From NCBI RefSeq assembly GCF_002284565.1, contig NZ_NPKI01000011.1, positions 310,001 to 374,000 of the forward strand: DNA of 64,000 nucleotides. The letters are read 5' to 3'. Below, piece by piece: positions 1 to 8,990 of this stretch (position 1 is its first letter; each line of letters starts with the position of its first letter). The translations under genes were made by a program, and so were the position numbers. Source of the DNA: Mesorhizobium mediterraneum (GTDB lineage: Bacteria; Pseudomonadota; Alphaproteobacteria; Rhizobiales; Rhizobiaceae). Below the pieces are notes generated by a model. The model did no database searches. It saw only the letters and a program-made list of their open reading frames with translations, and was not told where the DNA came from.

Positions 1-505
1 GCGCCGCCGTCACCTCGTCGAGAATGAGAATGCGCGGGTTGCGAACCACGGCGCGGGCAAGCACCACAAGCTGCTGAACGGCCAGCGGCAATTGCCCGGC
101 CAACTGGTCGAGCGGGATCTCGGTAACCGCGAATTGTTTCAGCACCGCTTGCGCGCGCTGGTGCCGCTCGGCGCGCGGCACGGTGCGCGTCAGTAAGCCA
201 TCGAGGCCGAGCAGGATGTTGTCCGTCACTGAACGGTCAGGTGCGATCAGCACTTCCTGGAACACGGTGGCGAAACCGGCGGCCTGGAACGCCGCCGGTC
301 CGAAGCCGGCAAAGGGCGACCCATTGAGCAGGATCGTGCCGCTGTCCGGCTGGACAATTCCCGACAGCAGCTTGACCAGGGTGCTCTTGCCCGAACCGTT
401 CTCGCCCAGGATGGTGTGGATCGTGCCGGCGCGGAACGCGATGGAGGCATTCGCGAGAGCGACCGTTTCGCCATAGCGTTTCGAGACACCCTGGACTTCC
501 AGCAT
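1..505 (-). CDS. Ribose-type sugar ABC transporter ATP-binding protein, 3' part cut by window edge
   Basis: Cytoplasmic ATPase of a simple-sugar ABC importer. The visible N-terminal 168 residues hold a Walker A motif GENGSGKST at about residues 34-42, a Q-loop region (ATVFQEV) and a Walker B motif ILILDEVTA at the window edge. The signature loop before Walker B reads LAGQLPLAVQQL, which departs from the usual LSGGQQQ and fits the degenerate first domain of the two-domain RbsA/MglA class. If so, a second ATPase domain and the permease genes lie outside the window. The ATG at 503-505 is 58 bases downstream of the binding-protein gene, so the two are probably co-transcribed. The substrate is unknown. 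Confidence 0.88.
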   Translation of the reverse strand, partial: MLEVQGVSKRYGETVALANASIAFRAGTIHTILGENGSGKSTLVKLLSGIVQPDSGTILLNGSPFAGFGPAAFQAAGFATVFQEVLIAPDRSVTDNILLGLDGLLTRTVPRAERHQRAQAVLKQFAVTEIPLDQLAGQLPLAVQQLVVLARAVVRNPRILILDEVTAA

Positions 506-563
506 GAGGGATTCCTGATAGGGAAAAGCCGGCTCTGCCTGAGCGGAGCCGGCGTTCATGAGC

Positions 564-1751
564 TTACTTGGCGCAGGCGTCCGGCACCTTCGAATAATCC
601 CAGCCCTTGGTCGGCGCGGGATTGGCGAAATAGGCATCGAGCCATTCTTCCGGCATCGGATCCTCCGGCGGAACCGGGAAGATCGAGACTGCGTCCGCCG
701 TCATACAGTCCTTGTACCAGGTGCCCAGGTCGGCGTTGTGGACCGGCGGAATCGGGATCAGCAGCGTGTTGAGCTTCGGCTTTTGCCCGTCGAGCATACG
801 CGCCCCAATGCGGAACAATGTCTCGGCGGTCCAGTGCGGCAGAACCGCATGGCCTTCGAAGCGATATTTGTCCGGATTGGCTTTCCAGTAGCCGAGCGCG
901 TCGCCGGTGATCGAGCCGGTGATGAGCGGGGCAGGGCGGCCGGCCTCGGCAAAGGCCTCGGCGACGACGCGGCTTTCGCTGCCCGTCGTCCACACCGCAT
1001 CGATCGGCGCCGGATTGGTGGCGATCGCCTGCAATACCGTCGTCTTGGTGACATTGGCCGTCCAGTTGCCGTTGACGCTGCGCGAGACCTTGAGCTTGGG
1101 GTTCTCGGCCAGCGCCTTGTCGGCGCCCTGACGCTCCTGCACGACGATCGGATGACCTGCGATGCCTTCGACCAGAAGTATGCTGCCGCCACCCGGTATT
1201 GCCTTGCCGATCGCCGTCATCATGTCGTAGCCCCAGCGGGCATAGTTGGAATCGACGTTGATGGCATTCGGGCTGGTCACCGACCCAGCCGCCGTGATGA
1301 AGGGAATGCCGGCCTTTGCGGCGGCATCGATGGCATCATCCAGCGCCGTCGCCGAGCCGGGGATCGAGGTGATGATCGAACATTTCTTATCGATGAAGGC
1401 GCGGATCTGGTTGATCTGCTGGCTGGCATCGTTGTTGGAGTCCGACACTTCGAAGCTCGCCACCGTGCCGTCGGCGATCAGTCCGTCGACAAGCCGCTTC
1501 AACTCCTTGGTGACGGTGACCCGCCACGGATTGCCCTGGTAGGATTCCGAGTGGCACCATTTCCACGGCTTCGCCGGCGGCGTGAAATTGTCCCACGCCG
1601 ATGGCAGGATCTTCTGCGGCGCGCCGTCATATTGCGCCTTCAGTTCAGTTGGCAGTCCAGCGATCACGCCCGAAACGTCCTGGGCGCAGGCAATTGTCGT
1701 GATCGATGCAAGGGCGGTCGCAGCCATAAGGCCGCGGATCAGGCTGTTCAT
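564..1751 (-). CDS. Periplasmic sugar-type ABC transporter substrate-binding protein (RbsB-like)
   Basis: A 395-residue periplasmic binding protein of the type-1 (RbsB/LacI-like) fold. It starts with a Sec signal peptide (MNSLIRG followed by a hydrophobic stretch ending ...TIACA-QD). Typical features are a stretch like DSNNDASQQINQIRAFIDKK near residues 100-120 and a conserved VEGIAGHPIVVQERQGA segment in the middle. I chose the ATG at 1751 rather than the upstream ATG at 1763 because a strong GGAGGAG ribosome-binding site lies just before it. It sits directly upstream of the partial ATPase gene, as expected for an importer operon. It is probably co-transcribed with the CoA-transferase and hydratase genes, which suggests the ligand is a precursor of an acyl-CoA pathway. 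That link is inference. Confidence 0.88.
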   Translation of the reverse strand: MNSLIRGLMAATALASITTIACAQDVSGVIAGLPTELKAQYDGAPQKILPSAWDNFTPPAKPWKWCHSESYQGNPWRVTVTKELKRLVDGLIADGTVASFEVSDSNNDASQQINQIRAFIDKKCSIITSIPGSATALDDAIDAAAKAGIPFITAAGSVTSPNAINVDSNYARWGYDMMTAIGKAIPGGGSILLVEGIAGHPIVVQERQGADKALAENPKLKVSRSVNGNWTANVTKTTVLQAIATNPAPIDAVWTTGSESRVVAEAFAEAGRPAPLITGSITGDALGYWKANPDKYRFEGHAVLPHWTAETLFRIGARMLDGQKPKLNTLLIPIPPVHNADLGTWYKDCMTADAVSIFPVPPEDPMPEEWLDAYFANPAPTKGWDYSKVPDACAK

Positions 1752-1771
1752 AGTCTCCTCCATTCGTTGTT

Positions 1772-2938
1772 TCAGGCTCCTCCACCGGCAGTGCCGGACA
1801 CCCGTGCCGGGAAACTCTCCAGAAACAGGCGATTAAGATCGGCGACGACGCGGCCGGCATCGTGCTTTTCGGTCAGGCCGAGATTGATGCGATCGGACGC
1901 CGCCTGCTGGAAGGCCATGTAGCCATCGTGGCGTGGCCTGACCCAGGCGCCTTCGAGTGTGGCGCGCGTATCCTTGTAGAAATTGCCGGCGGCTGCATTG
2001 ACGGCGGCATCGTCCCAGGCTGCGGCGTGGCCAGGCTGGCCGCCGGCCAAAGCATAGGGGCCGCGCTGCACGTCACCGCTGGCGATCCAGTAAGCGAAGT
2101 CGATGGCCGCCTGCTTGGCCTTCGAAAAGGCCGACACGGCGATGCCGGTGCCGCCGAGCGCCGAGCCGACCGGATCGGCATTGCCCGCAGCCGGGATGTC
2201 CGCGAAGGCAAGGCGGTTGGTCCGGAATCCGGCAATGGCATAGGAGACATAGCCATAGATCAGCGGCGCGCAGGCGATCCGCGAGCCGGACCTGGCCATT
2301 TCCTCCAGGACGTCGATCGGGTCCATGCCGAGGCAGGCCGGGTCTACGAGAGCCGCGATCTCGCGCATCATCTCGAAAACGCGGCTGCCCACATCAGCGT
2401 TTACGTGAGCGCCAGGCTCCTCGACGGCGGGCCGGCCGAGATTGCCGGCAAGCGTGTAGAACACCATCAGCGAATGCGGCGGCCTGAGCGGCAACAGCAT
2501 GTGGCCTTGCCGCGCCAGATCGAGCATTTCGCTCCAGCTCGCCGGCTGAGCGGAAAGCATATCAGGCCGCCACGCTTGCACCTGGCTCGCCGTATCGATC
2601 GGAAACGCCCACTGCCGGCCTTGCCAGTTGTAGCTCGGATAGGACCGACCGACGCTGCCCGCCGCCAGCGTCGCACGTTCCGCTTCGCGGCCCGCGACGT
2701 CGAGCGGCGCCAGGCAATTCTCGGCGGTGATCTGGCCGACATGCGGATGATCGATGACGATCAAATCATAGGCACGGGCCAGTTCCTCGACCGGGAAGGA
2801 TTCGAAATCCTGCAGCGAGCGCTTGTCCCATTCGATAGTAACGCCAGTCCGCTGCTTCCACAGTGCCGAACAGGCGACCATCGGGTCGTAGCCGCGCGGA
2901 TGGCTCCAGGTCATGCCTTTGAGCCTCACGTCGCTCAC
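1772..2938 (-). CDS. Family-1 extracellular-solute-binding-like protein lacking a signal peptide
   Basis: A 388-residue protein that resembles family-1 solute-binding proteins: it has the fold-typical WAFPIDTASQVQAWRPDML and ACAPLIYGYVSYA segments and a C-terminal AFQQAASDRINLGL stretch. The N-terminus (MSDVRLKGMTWSHPRGYDP) has no hydrophobic signal sequence, so it may act in the cytoplasm or be exported by a non-Sec route. The start is GTG, overlapping the stop of the CoA-transferase gene by four bases (GTGA), which implies translational coupling. No upstream alternative start would add a signal peptide, because the coding sequence of the neighbour occupies that space. The role is unknown. 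It may bind a small acid handled by the CoA-transferase. Confidence 0.75.
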   Translation of the reverse strand: MSDVRLKGMTWSHPRGYDPMVACSALWKQRTGVTIEWDKRSLQDFESFPVEELARAYDLIVIDHPHVGQITAENCLAPLDVAGREAERATLAAGSVGRSYPSYNWQGRQWAFPIDTASQVQAWRPDMLSAQPASWSEMLDLARQGHMLLPLRPPHSLMVFYTLAGNLGRPAVEEPGAHVNADVGSRVFEMMREIAALVDPACLGMDPIDVLEEMARSGSRIACAPLIYGYVSYAIAGFRTNRLAFADIPAAGNADPVGSALGGTGIAVSAFSKAKQAAIDFAYWIASGDVQRGPYALAGGQPGHAAAWDDAAVNAAAGNFYKDTRATLEGAWVRPRHDGYMAFQQAASDRINLGLTEKHDAGRVVADLNRLFLESFPARVSGTAGGGA

Positions 2939-4095
2939 AGCCCGAACTCCTTGCGGATCTTTGCGCTGTGCTCGCCGATGCGTGGCGCGGCGCGCTCGAC
3001 CTTCGCACGCACACCATCGACCCGGAGCGGCGAGCGCGTGGTGAGGATCGAGACGTCATCCTCGCGCGTCACCGTCTGCAGCATGTCGAGAACCTGGAAG
3101 CCTTCGCTTGCCATCATTTCCGGCCAGCTCAACACCTTGGCGCACCAGATATCGGCAGGCTCGAGGATGGCAAGCCACTCGTCGACCGTCTTCGTCGCGA
3201 TTTTTTGCGCGATGATCGCCTTGATCTCGTCGCGGGCGGTGAACCATGTCGACGGCTGGTCGCGGTAGGGCGCAAGCTCTTCGAGCCCCAGAAGATCGGC
3301 CAGCTTCGGGATCGGCGTCATGGCGATCGCCAGATAACCGTCCTTGGCCGGATAGACGCCGTAAGGCGCCGATAGATAGGCATGGGCGCTGCGGAAGGCC
3401 GATCGCCGCGGCAGGCGGCGCCCGTCATTGAGATGCGTGGTCAGCACCTCGAACTGGAAGTCGACCAGCGCTTCGAGCAGGCTGGTCTCGACATGGCTGC
3501 CCGTGCCGGTCACGCCGCGCCGCACCAGTGCGGCAAGAATTCCTTGCGCGGCGGCGGAGCCCGCCAGCATGTCGGCAATTGCCAGGCCGAAAGGCACCGG
3601 TCCCTGGTCCTCGTCGCCGTTGAGCCACATCACGCCCGAGCGTGCCTGCGCCAGCAGATCCTGACCGGGCCGCTTGACCCAGGGACCTTCCTCGCCATAG
3701 CCGCTGATCGACGCATAGACTAGGCGCGGGTTGATCTTGCGCACCGCCTCAAAGTCGAGGCCCAGGCGCTCAATGACACCTGGCCGAAAATTCTGGATCA
3801 GCACGTCGGCCTTGGCCAGCAGGCCGCGTAGCGCCGCAAGGTCGGCCGCGTCCTTGAGGTCGATGGCAAGACTTTCCTTGGCCCGGTTGATGGCATGGAA
3901 GATGGTGGAATCGCCACCGATCTCGGTGTCGCTGAGATAAAGCCGGCGCGACAGGTCACCGCCGTCCGGCCGCTCGATCTTGATGACACGGGCGCCGAGA
4001 TCGATCAGTCGCAGCGAGCAGTAAGGCCCGGACAGGAACTGGCTCATGTCGACGACGACTAGGCCGGTCAGCGGCAATTCGGCGGCGGCGGCCAT
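2935..4095 (-). CDS. CaiB/BaiF family (family III) CoA-transferase
   Basis: A 386-residue cytosolic family III CoA-transferase, which moves CoA between an acyl-CoA and a free acid through an aspartyl-CoA thioester. The N-terminus carries VVDMSQFLSGPYCSLRLIDLGA and IKIERPDGGD, both typical of the family. The likely catalytic aspartate is D146 in the PGQDLLAQA motif. The length is normal. It lies three bases downstream of the MaoC-like gene and overlaps the signal-less binding-protein gene by four bases, so the three form a tight operon. Family members act on carnitine, bile acid, formyl/oxalate or mesaconate-type substrates. Nothing here decides which, but the pairing with a hydratase points to activation of a small branched or unsaturated dicarboxylate. 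Confidence 0.9.
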   Translation of the reverse strand: MAAAAELPLTGLVVVDMSQFLSGPYCSLRLIDLGARVIKIERPDGGDLSRRLYLSDTEIGGDSTIFHAINRAKESLAIDLKDAADLAALRGLLAKADVLIQNFRPGVIERLGLDFEAVRKINPRLVYASISGYGEEGPWVKRPGQDLLAQARSGVMWLNGDEDQGPVPFGLAIADMLAGSAAAQGILAALVRRGVTGTGSHVETSLLEALVDFQFEVLTTHLNDGRRLPRRSAFRSAHAYLSAPYGVYPAKDGYLAIAMTPIPKLADLLGLEELAPYRDQPSTWFTARDEIKAIIAQKIATKTVDEWLAILEPADIWCAKVLSWPEMMASEGFQVLDMLQTVTREDDVSILTTRSPLRVDGVRAKVERAAPRIGEHSAKIRKEFGL

Positions 4096-4098
4096 CGC

Positions 4099-4650
4099 CT
4101 ATTTCTCTGTCTTGCCGGCGAAATCGGCCGGATTGCGGTATTTCACCGTCTGCAGGTGCTCGCAATAAAGTACGAGCTCTCCTTCACCCTTGAAGACTTC
4201 ATAGCTGGCGCGGATCAGACCCATCTCTTTGTATTTGGGTTTCTTGTCGAGGTTGGAGCGGATCGAATAGATCGTGTCGCCGATGAACACCGGCTTGATG
4301 AAGCGCAGTTTGTCGTAGCCATAGGAGAAGGCGTTGACGCAATTGGTGGCGACGAGGCCGAGCCCGGCCGAGAACACGAAGGCGCCGGCGACCAGGCGCT
4401 TGCCGAATATGCCTTCCGTTTCGGCGAACATCTGGTCCTGCACGTAAGGGTGGATATCGAGCACCAGCGCGTTGAAAAGGTGGCTGTCGCCCTCGGCCAT
4501 GGTCCTGCGCAGCGAACGGATTTTCTGGCCGACCGGCCAGTCCTCGTAGAACCAGTTCTCCGCGTTCCAGACCGGGAGATCGGCGTGGTCCTTCGGCATG
4601 TTGGCGGGATGTGTCGACGCCACGCCGACGGTCGGCGCGAAACCAGTCAT
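4099..4650 (-). CDS. MaoC-family (hot-dog) acyl-CoA hydratase/dehydratase
   Basis: A 183-residue hot-dog-fold hydratase. Fold hallmarks are [12 protein letters not shown] near the N-terminus, the [20 protein letters not shown] helix and the [12 protein letters not shown] strand. Where R-specific enoyl-CoA hydratases have D-x-N-P-x-H, this protein reads [10 protein letters not shown]. Asp is present, but the Asn-Pro-x-His part is altered, so the exact chemistry is uncertain. An alternative GTG start at 4671 would add seven residues, and neither start has a strong ribosome-binding site. It is the first gene of the operon that includes the CoA-transferase and ABC genes, and its promoter must lie in 4651-4840, divergent from the lactonase gene. 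It probably hydrates the CoA ester made by the CoA-transferase. Confidence 0.8.
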   Translation of the reverse strand: MTGFAPTVGVASTHPANMPKDHADLPVWNAENWFYEDWPVGQKIRSLRRTMAEGDSHLFNALVLDIHPYVQDQMFAETEGIFGKRLVAGAFVFSAGLGLVATNCVNAFSYGYDKLRFIKPVFIGDTIYSIRSNLDKKPKYKEMGLIRASYEVFKGEGELVLYCEHLQTVKYRNPADFAGKTEK

Positions 4651-4737
4651 GACGGTATCCGTTGGAAGCACGGATCATCCGTCCGGGCGCGCCGCGGGCC
4701 AGCAAATTGCATGATCGATCCTCCCGCAATCTTCTTT

Positions 4738-4756
4738 TGTGAATAGTATTTTCACA
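4738..4756. promoter_or_regulatory. Inverted repeat in divergent promoter region (possible operator)
   Basis: The sequence TGTGAATAGTATTTTCACA contains the perfect arms TGTGAA and TTCACA separated by seven bases. It lies between the divergently transcribed hydratase operon and lactonase gene, in the only AT-rich patch of this gap. Position and symmetry fit a repressor or activator site. No second copy was found in the window, so the regulator cannot be named. Confidence 0.35.
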
Positions 4757-4840
4757 TATGGGGTTGTGTTGCAAGCGTGAACAGGCGAAATTTTGCCCCA
4801 ATCCGCGGCGGGCTACGCCGGCGGAACAAGGGAGGATTTG

Positions 4841-5938
4841 ATGCAGAATGCCTGTCTGGTCTTCGTTGGCAGCCTCAACCGCGAGGCGCCGTATTTTCAG
4901 GGCGCGCGCGGCGTCGGGCTCAGCGTTTACAGTTTCGACGAGGAGACGCTGGAGACGCGGAAATTGGCCGAGACGGGTGACGTCGACAATCCGACCTTCC
5001 TGTCGGTGACGCCGGACGGCTCCCACATCTATGCCAACTCCGAAGTGTTCGCCTGGCGCGAGGGCGTGGTCTCGGCCTACCGCTTCGATAGGCAAACCGC
5101 CGCGCTGTCCTACATCAACAAGCAGCCGAGCCTTGGCAGCATCACGGCGCACAATACCATCACGCGCGACGGCACGAAGCTGCTGGTCGCCAATTACGGC
5201 ATGGGCGAAGGCGGTCCCGATCGCTCGGTCGTTGTCTACGGACTACGCGAGGATGGTGGCCTGACCGCGCCGTTGTCGAGCGTCGCCCATGCCGGAACTG
5301 GCCCCGACACAGCTCGTCAGGAACGCCCCCATGCTCACAGCGTCACCGACACGGTTGCCGGCGGCGTGGCGATCGTCGCCGATCTCGGCATCGATCGGCT
5401 TTTCTCGTACCGCATCGGGCCTGACGGCAGCCTGACCAGACTGGCGGAGTCGGTGCTTGCCTCAGGCGCCGGCCCACGCCATGTGGCGCTGCATCCGGGC
5501 GGGCGCTTCGTGTTCGTCATGAACGAACTGGATTCAACGATAGTGTCGCTTGCGCTCGACGATGTGTCAGGAAGGCTCACCGTCATCGACACGAAGCCGG
5601 CCGTGTCGGCGGAGGCGCGCGACGGCAATCATTGCGCCGACATCCAGATCTCGCCCGACGGCCGCTTCCTCTACGGTTCCAACCGCGGCCATGACAGTAT
5701 CGCGGTGTTTTCCGTCGACCAGCAAACAGGCGCGCTTGCGCTGGTCGATTACACGCCCTGTGGGGGCGCTACGCCGCGCAATCTGGCACTGACACCCTCG
5801 GGCCGCCACCTCTTCTCCGCCAACCAGAACGCCGACCGCATCTCGATTTTCGCGCGCGACATGGCCACCGGCCGGCTGGCCGACACCGGACGGTCCATCG
5901 ATGTCGGCACGCCGATGTGCGTGAAGATCGTGCGCTGA
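4841..5938 (+). CDS. Lactonase-family beta-propeller protein (6-phosphogluconolactonase-like)
   Basis: A 365-residue seven-bladed beta-propeller of the lactonase family (Pgl/YbhE and muconate-cycloisomerase-like members). Blade repeats such as VTPDGSHIYANSE, ISPDGRFLYGSNRGHDSIAVF and LTPSGRHLFSANQNADRISIF run through the protein. The start is the ATG at 4841, which has a GGGAGG ribosome-binding site six bases upstream. An in-frame ATG at 4793 is upstream of it and unsupported. No signal peptide is seen, so a cytoplasmic sugar-lactone hydrolase is likely. It is divergent from the CoA-transferase/sugar-importer operon and may share its inducer, for example by opening a lactone made from the imported sugar. 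The precise substrate is not visible. Confidence 0.82.
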   Translation: MQNACLVFVGSLNREAPYFQGARGVGLSVYSFDEETLETRKLAETGDVDNPTFLSVTPDGSHIYANSEVFAWREGVVSAYRFDRQTAALSYINKQPSLGSITAHNTITRDGTKLLVANYGMGEGGPDRSVVVYGLREDGGLTAPLSSVAHAGTGPDTARQERPHAHSVTDTVAGGVAIVADLGIDRLFSYRIGPDGSLTRLAESVLASGAGPRHVALHPGGRFVFVMNELDSTIVSLALDDVSGRLTVIDTKPAVSAEARDGNHCADIQISPDGRFLYGSNRGHDSIAVFSVDQQTGALALVDYTPCGGATPRNLALTPSGRHLFSANQNADRISIFARDMATGRLADTGRSIDVGTPMCVKIVR

Positions 5939-6039
5939 AAGCCATCGATCTCCTTCTGGCCGCGAGGGCGCGCACGGTCCTGTGATTTCGGCTGAGCCAT
6001 CGGCGTGGTAGCTTCCAGTCGTTCCGTTCCGGAGTTGTC

Positions 6040-7557
6040 ATGCGTGCCAAGCTGCTAGAAATCACCCTTGCCATGTTGCTGTTGGTTGGCGGCCTTCCGG
6101 CCGGCCATGCGCAAGTGGCCGAGCGGCCGTCGCCTTCGGGTGGGGTTCTGTCGCTGCTTCCGCCTCCGCAGGTCTCCGATCATTCGATCGTGATCGCGGG
6201 ACGTACGCTCAACTATCAGGCGAAGGCAGGCACTCTGTCATTGCTGTCCGGCAAGGGCGACGTCACCGCGGAAGTTTTTCATGTCGCCTATACGCTACGT
6301 CCCGAGCCGAGCCGGGAACCTGATCCCCAGCGCCCGATCACTTTCGTGTTCAACGGTGGTCCGGGAGCGGCTTCCGCCTATCTGCATCTCGGCGCGCTCG
6401 GTCCACGCGTGATGGCGACGGCGGCTAATGGAAGTTTTCTTCCATCGCCGCAGAGGCTTTTGGACAACCCGAACACATGGCTCGACATGACCGACCTGGT
6501 CTTTGTCGACCCGGTCGGAACGGGTTACAGCCGCGAAGCGCCCGGAACCGAGGCACGCAGCTTCTGGGGCGTCAACCAGGACGCCGCCTCGATGGGCGCC
6601 TTCATCCGGCTCTATCTGGCACAGGCCGGTCGCGCAGCGTCACCGGTGTTTCTTGCCGGCGAAAGCTATGGCGGGTTTCGGGCGGCACTGCTTGCCAAGA
6701 CGCTTCAGGATGACATCGGCATCAGTCCTCGCGGCATCGTGCTCATCTCGCCGGCGCTCGAATTCACACTCGTGCGGCCCGACGAGTTCCAGCCGCTTCA
6801 CTGGGCGCTTGAGCTCCCGTCGCTGGCGGCGGTGCGCCTGCGCAGCGAAGGCGTCACCGGTTCCGAGTTGCAGGAGCGGTTGGCCGATGTCGAACGCTAT
6901 GCGCTTGGCGACTATCTCGTCGCGCTTGCCAGCGGGCTCGAAGAGGGTGGGCGCCTGGCGAGCCCGCGCGTGGCCGAAATCACCGGTCTGCCGCTTGAAC
7001 TCGTCAAGCGAAACTTTGCACGCATTCCCACCGCACTCTTCGCCAGGGAGTTTGCACGGGCAAGGGGCAATGTTCTCAGCGCCTATGACGGCATGATCGA
7101 AACGGCGGACATCGCGCCGGAAAGCCTAAGATACAGCGGTCCTGATCCGGTCCTCGACCGAAGCGTGCCGGTGCTCACTTCCGCCTTTGTCAGCTATATG
7201 CGTGACGAATTGAAATTCCGCACCGATCTAAGTTACCGGCTCCTCAACCGTGAAGTCAGCGGCAATTGGGATTACGGGACGAGCCCGACGCGTCAGGGCT
7301 ATGTCGGCGTGATGGATGACCTTCAGCAGGCGCGCGCGTTGAACCCCGGCCTCGGCGTTTTGATCGTCAACGGCTACACCGACCTGGTGACACCCTATTT
7401 GGTGTCACGCTATCTTGTCGGCCAGATTCCTTCGCTTCCTGGCGCGAAGCCCATCCGCGTCGACCTGCTGGAAGGCGGCCACATGATGTATTTCAGGCCA
7501 GACAGCCGGCGTGCGCTGAGAGAGGCCGCGACCGAGCTTTACCAAGCGCCGAAGTGA
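6040..7557 (+). CDS. Secreted S10-family serine carboxypeptidase
   Basis: A 505-residue peptidase of family S10. The N-terminus has a Sec signal peptide (MRAKLLEITLAMLLLVGGLP... with a likely cut after GHA), so it acts in the periplasm or outside. The catalytic triad can be placed as Ser209 in GESYGG, Asp448 in GYTDLVTPY and His481 in GGHMMYF. The oxyanion-binding FNGGPGAASAYLHLG segment is also present. The ATG at 6040 has a GGAG ribosome-binding site five bases upstream. The gene stands alone between the lactonase gene and the proline-racemase-family gene, so it probably has a peptide-scavenging role independent of its neighbours. Confidence 0.92.
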   Translation: MRAKLLEITLAMLLLVGGLPAGHAQVAERPSPSGGVLSLLPPPQVSDHSIVIAGRTLNYQAKAGTLSLLSGKGDVTAEVFHVAYTLRPEPSREPDPQRPITFVFNGGPGAASAYLHLGALGPRVMATAANGSFLPSPQRLLDNPNTWLDMTDLVFVDPVGTGYSREAPGTEARSFWGVNQDAASMGAFIRLYLAQAGRAASPVFLAGESYGGFRAALLAKTLQDDIGISPRGIVLISPALEFTLVRPDEFQPLHWALELPSLAAVRLRSEGVTGSELQERLADVERYALGDYLVALASGLEEGGRLASPRVAEITGLPLELVKRNFARIPTALFAREFARARGNVLSAYDGMIETADIAPESLRYSGPDPVLDRSVPVLTSAFVSYMRDELKFRTDLSYRLLNREVSGNWDYGTSPTRQGYVGVMDDLQQARALNPGLGVLIVNGYTDLVTPYLVSRYLVGQIPSLPGAKPIRVDLLEGGHMMYFRPDSRRALREAATELYQAPK

Positions 7558-7762
7558 AACGGTTTTGTGAAGCAATTTTTGCTTTCCAAATGTGAAAGAC
7601 GCTTTGGCTGCCTTCGAACGATGCGTGCGGCCATGAACGCGGTTGTAGCCGGATAGTCGATCATCACCCGATGGTCTTCGTCTAACCGGGTGGATCCAGT
7701 CGCCATCACTACGTGTAGGCGCCGGCTTGAATGCAGGACGCCAACTCTTTTGAATGAGCACA

Positions 7763-7803
7763 TTGACAAAAAATCATCGCCGCAATAATCCAATATATTG
7801 GAT
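7763..7803 (+). promoter_or_regulatory. Promoter with overlapping perfect-palindrome operator for the racemase unit
   Basis: A -35-like TTGACA at 7763-7768 is followed 17 bases later by TAATCC (7786-7791). Overlapping this -10 is the perfect 16-base palindrome ATCCAATATATTGGAT (7788-7803), continued by GCAAT. The half-site ATTGGAT(A/G)CA recurs in front of three further transcription units up to 15.9 kb, one of them the GntR gene itself. I read it as a GntR operator placed to block RNA polymerase. The remainder of the gene-free stretch 7558-7885 shows no coding potential or other clear signal. Confidence 0.6.
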
Positions 7804-7885
7804 GCAATACGCAGCACGCGTTAGAACAAAGGCATGCCGGGTGCATGATGATCGTCGACAAGCCTGGACCTGAGGACACAAGCCA

Positions 7886-8914
7886 ATGAACCTGGATCGC
7901 GTCATTACGGTCGTCGGGGCCCATGCCGAGGGCGAGGTGGGCCGGGTGATCACTGGCGGCGTCCTGCCGCCGCCGGGTGCTACGATGTTCGAGCGCATGG
8001 AGAATCTGGAACGCGAAAGCGCGTGGCTTCGCAACATGCTGCTGTTCGATCCACGCGGCAGCGTCAATGCAGCCGTCAACCTGATCACGCCGCCGATACG
8101 CGCCGACGCCGATATCGGCATGATCGTCATGGAGTCGGACTACTTCGTGCCGATGTCGGGCTCGAACCTGATCTGCACGGTCACGGTCGCCCTCGAGGCG
8201 GGCATGATCCCGATGCGCGGCGCTGAGACTATCGTCAGGGTGGACACGCCGGCCGGCCTGGTCGAGGTGACGGCGGATTGCAGTGGCGGCAAGTGCCGTC
8301 GCATCACGTTCCGCAACGTCCCGTCGTTCGTCATGCATCGCGACCGGATGGTCGACGTGCCCGGGATCGGATCGCTACGGGTCGATGTCGCCTATGGCGG
8401 CATGATCTACTGCATTGTCGATGCCGAGGACGTCGGCGTCACCCTGGCGCGCGACGAGGCGCGCGACCTGATCGAGCTCGGCGAACGCATCAAGGCGGCA
8501 GCGGCCGAACAGCTTCCCTCGATCCATCCGGAGAACCCGTCGATCAACACCGTCAACCAAACCGAGTTCGCCGGTCCGCTGCGGGTCGTCGACGGCGTGA
8601 AGACCTCGAAGAATGCCGTGGTCGTCTCTCCCGGTCGGCTCGACCGTTGCCCCTGCGGCACGGGAACCTCAGCGCGGATGGCCTTGCTGCATGCGCGCGG
8701 CGATCTCGCTGTGGGCGAGCGCTTCCGGCATACTTCGATTCTCGACACCGTCTTCGATTGCCGCATCGTTGAAACGGCGATGGCGGGCAATGTGCCCGCG
8801 GTGGTGACTGAGATCTCCGGGCGCGCCTGGCTGACCGGAGTGAGCCACTACGGGGTTGATCCGGAGGATCCATTTCCCGAGGGCTACCGCCTGTCGGACA
8901 CCTGGTTCAGGTAG
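7886..8914 (+). CDS. Proline racemase superfamily enzyme of the Ser/Cys type (hydroxyproline epimerase-like)
   Basis: A 342-residue cytosolic enzyme of the proline racemase superfamily, whose members racemise or epimerise proline and hydroxyprolines or dehydrate 3-hydroxyproline using two acid/base residues. The second catalytic motif is intact: Cys257 in RCPCGTGTSA. The first, normally M-C-G-H, reads M-S-G-S with Ser91 in place of Cys, so this belongs to the Ser/Cys subgroup rather than the Cys/Cys (racemase) or Cys/Thr (dehydratase) groups. The N-terminal HAEGEVGRVITGG matches the family's HTGGEPxRVVxGG. It heads a unit with a DUF1349 gene and a Gfo/Idh gene and shares its operator with a DapA/ALDH unit downstream. 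Epimerisation of a hydroxyproline-like imino acid is the best guess. Confidence 0.85.
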   Translation: MNLDRVITVVGAHAEGEVGRVITGGVLPPPGATMFERMENLERESAWLRNMLLFDPRGSVNAAVNLITPPIRADADIGMIVMESDYFVPMSGSNLICTVTVALEAGMIPMRGAETIVRVDTPAGLVEVTADCSGGKCRRITFRNVPSFVMHRDRMVDVPGIGSLRVDVAYGGMIYCIVDAEDVGVTLARDEARDLIELGERIKAAAAEQLPSIHPENPSINTVNQTEFAGPLRVVDGVKTSKNAVVVSPGRLDRCPCGTGTSARMALLHARGDLAVGERFRHTSILDTVFDCRIVETAMAGNVPAVVTEISGRAWLTGVSHYGVDPEDPFPEGYRLSDTWFR

Positions 8915-8990
8915 CCGCCGACAAAACTTTGCCGGCTAATCAGACTGCGCAAAACCCATCACGCAACGCGAACCGAACAGGCAAAAGCCG

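Noticed and set aside
558..1922. Long open frame on the plus strand opposite the sugar-binding-protein gene
   Set aside because: Arg-rich, low-similarity translation typical of GC-rich antisense frames; the minus strand has a clear signal peptide, ribosome-binding site and family motifs.
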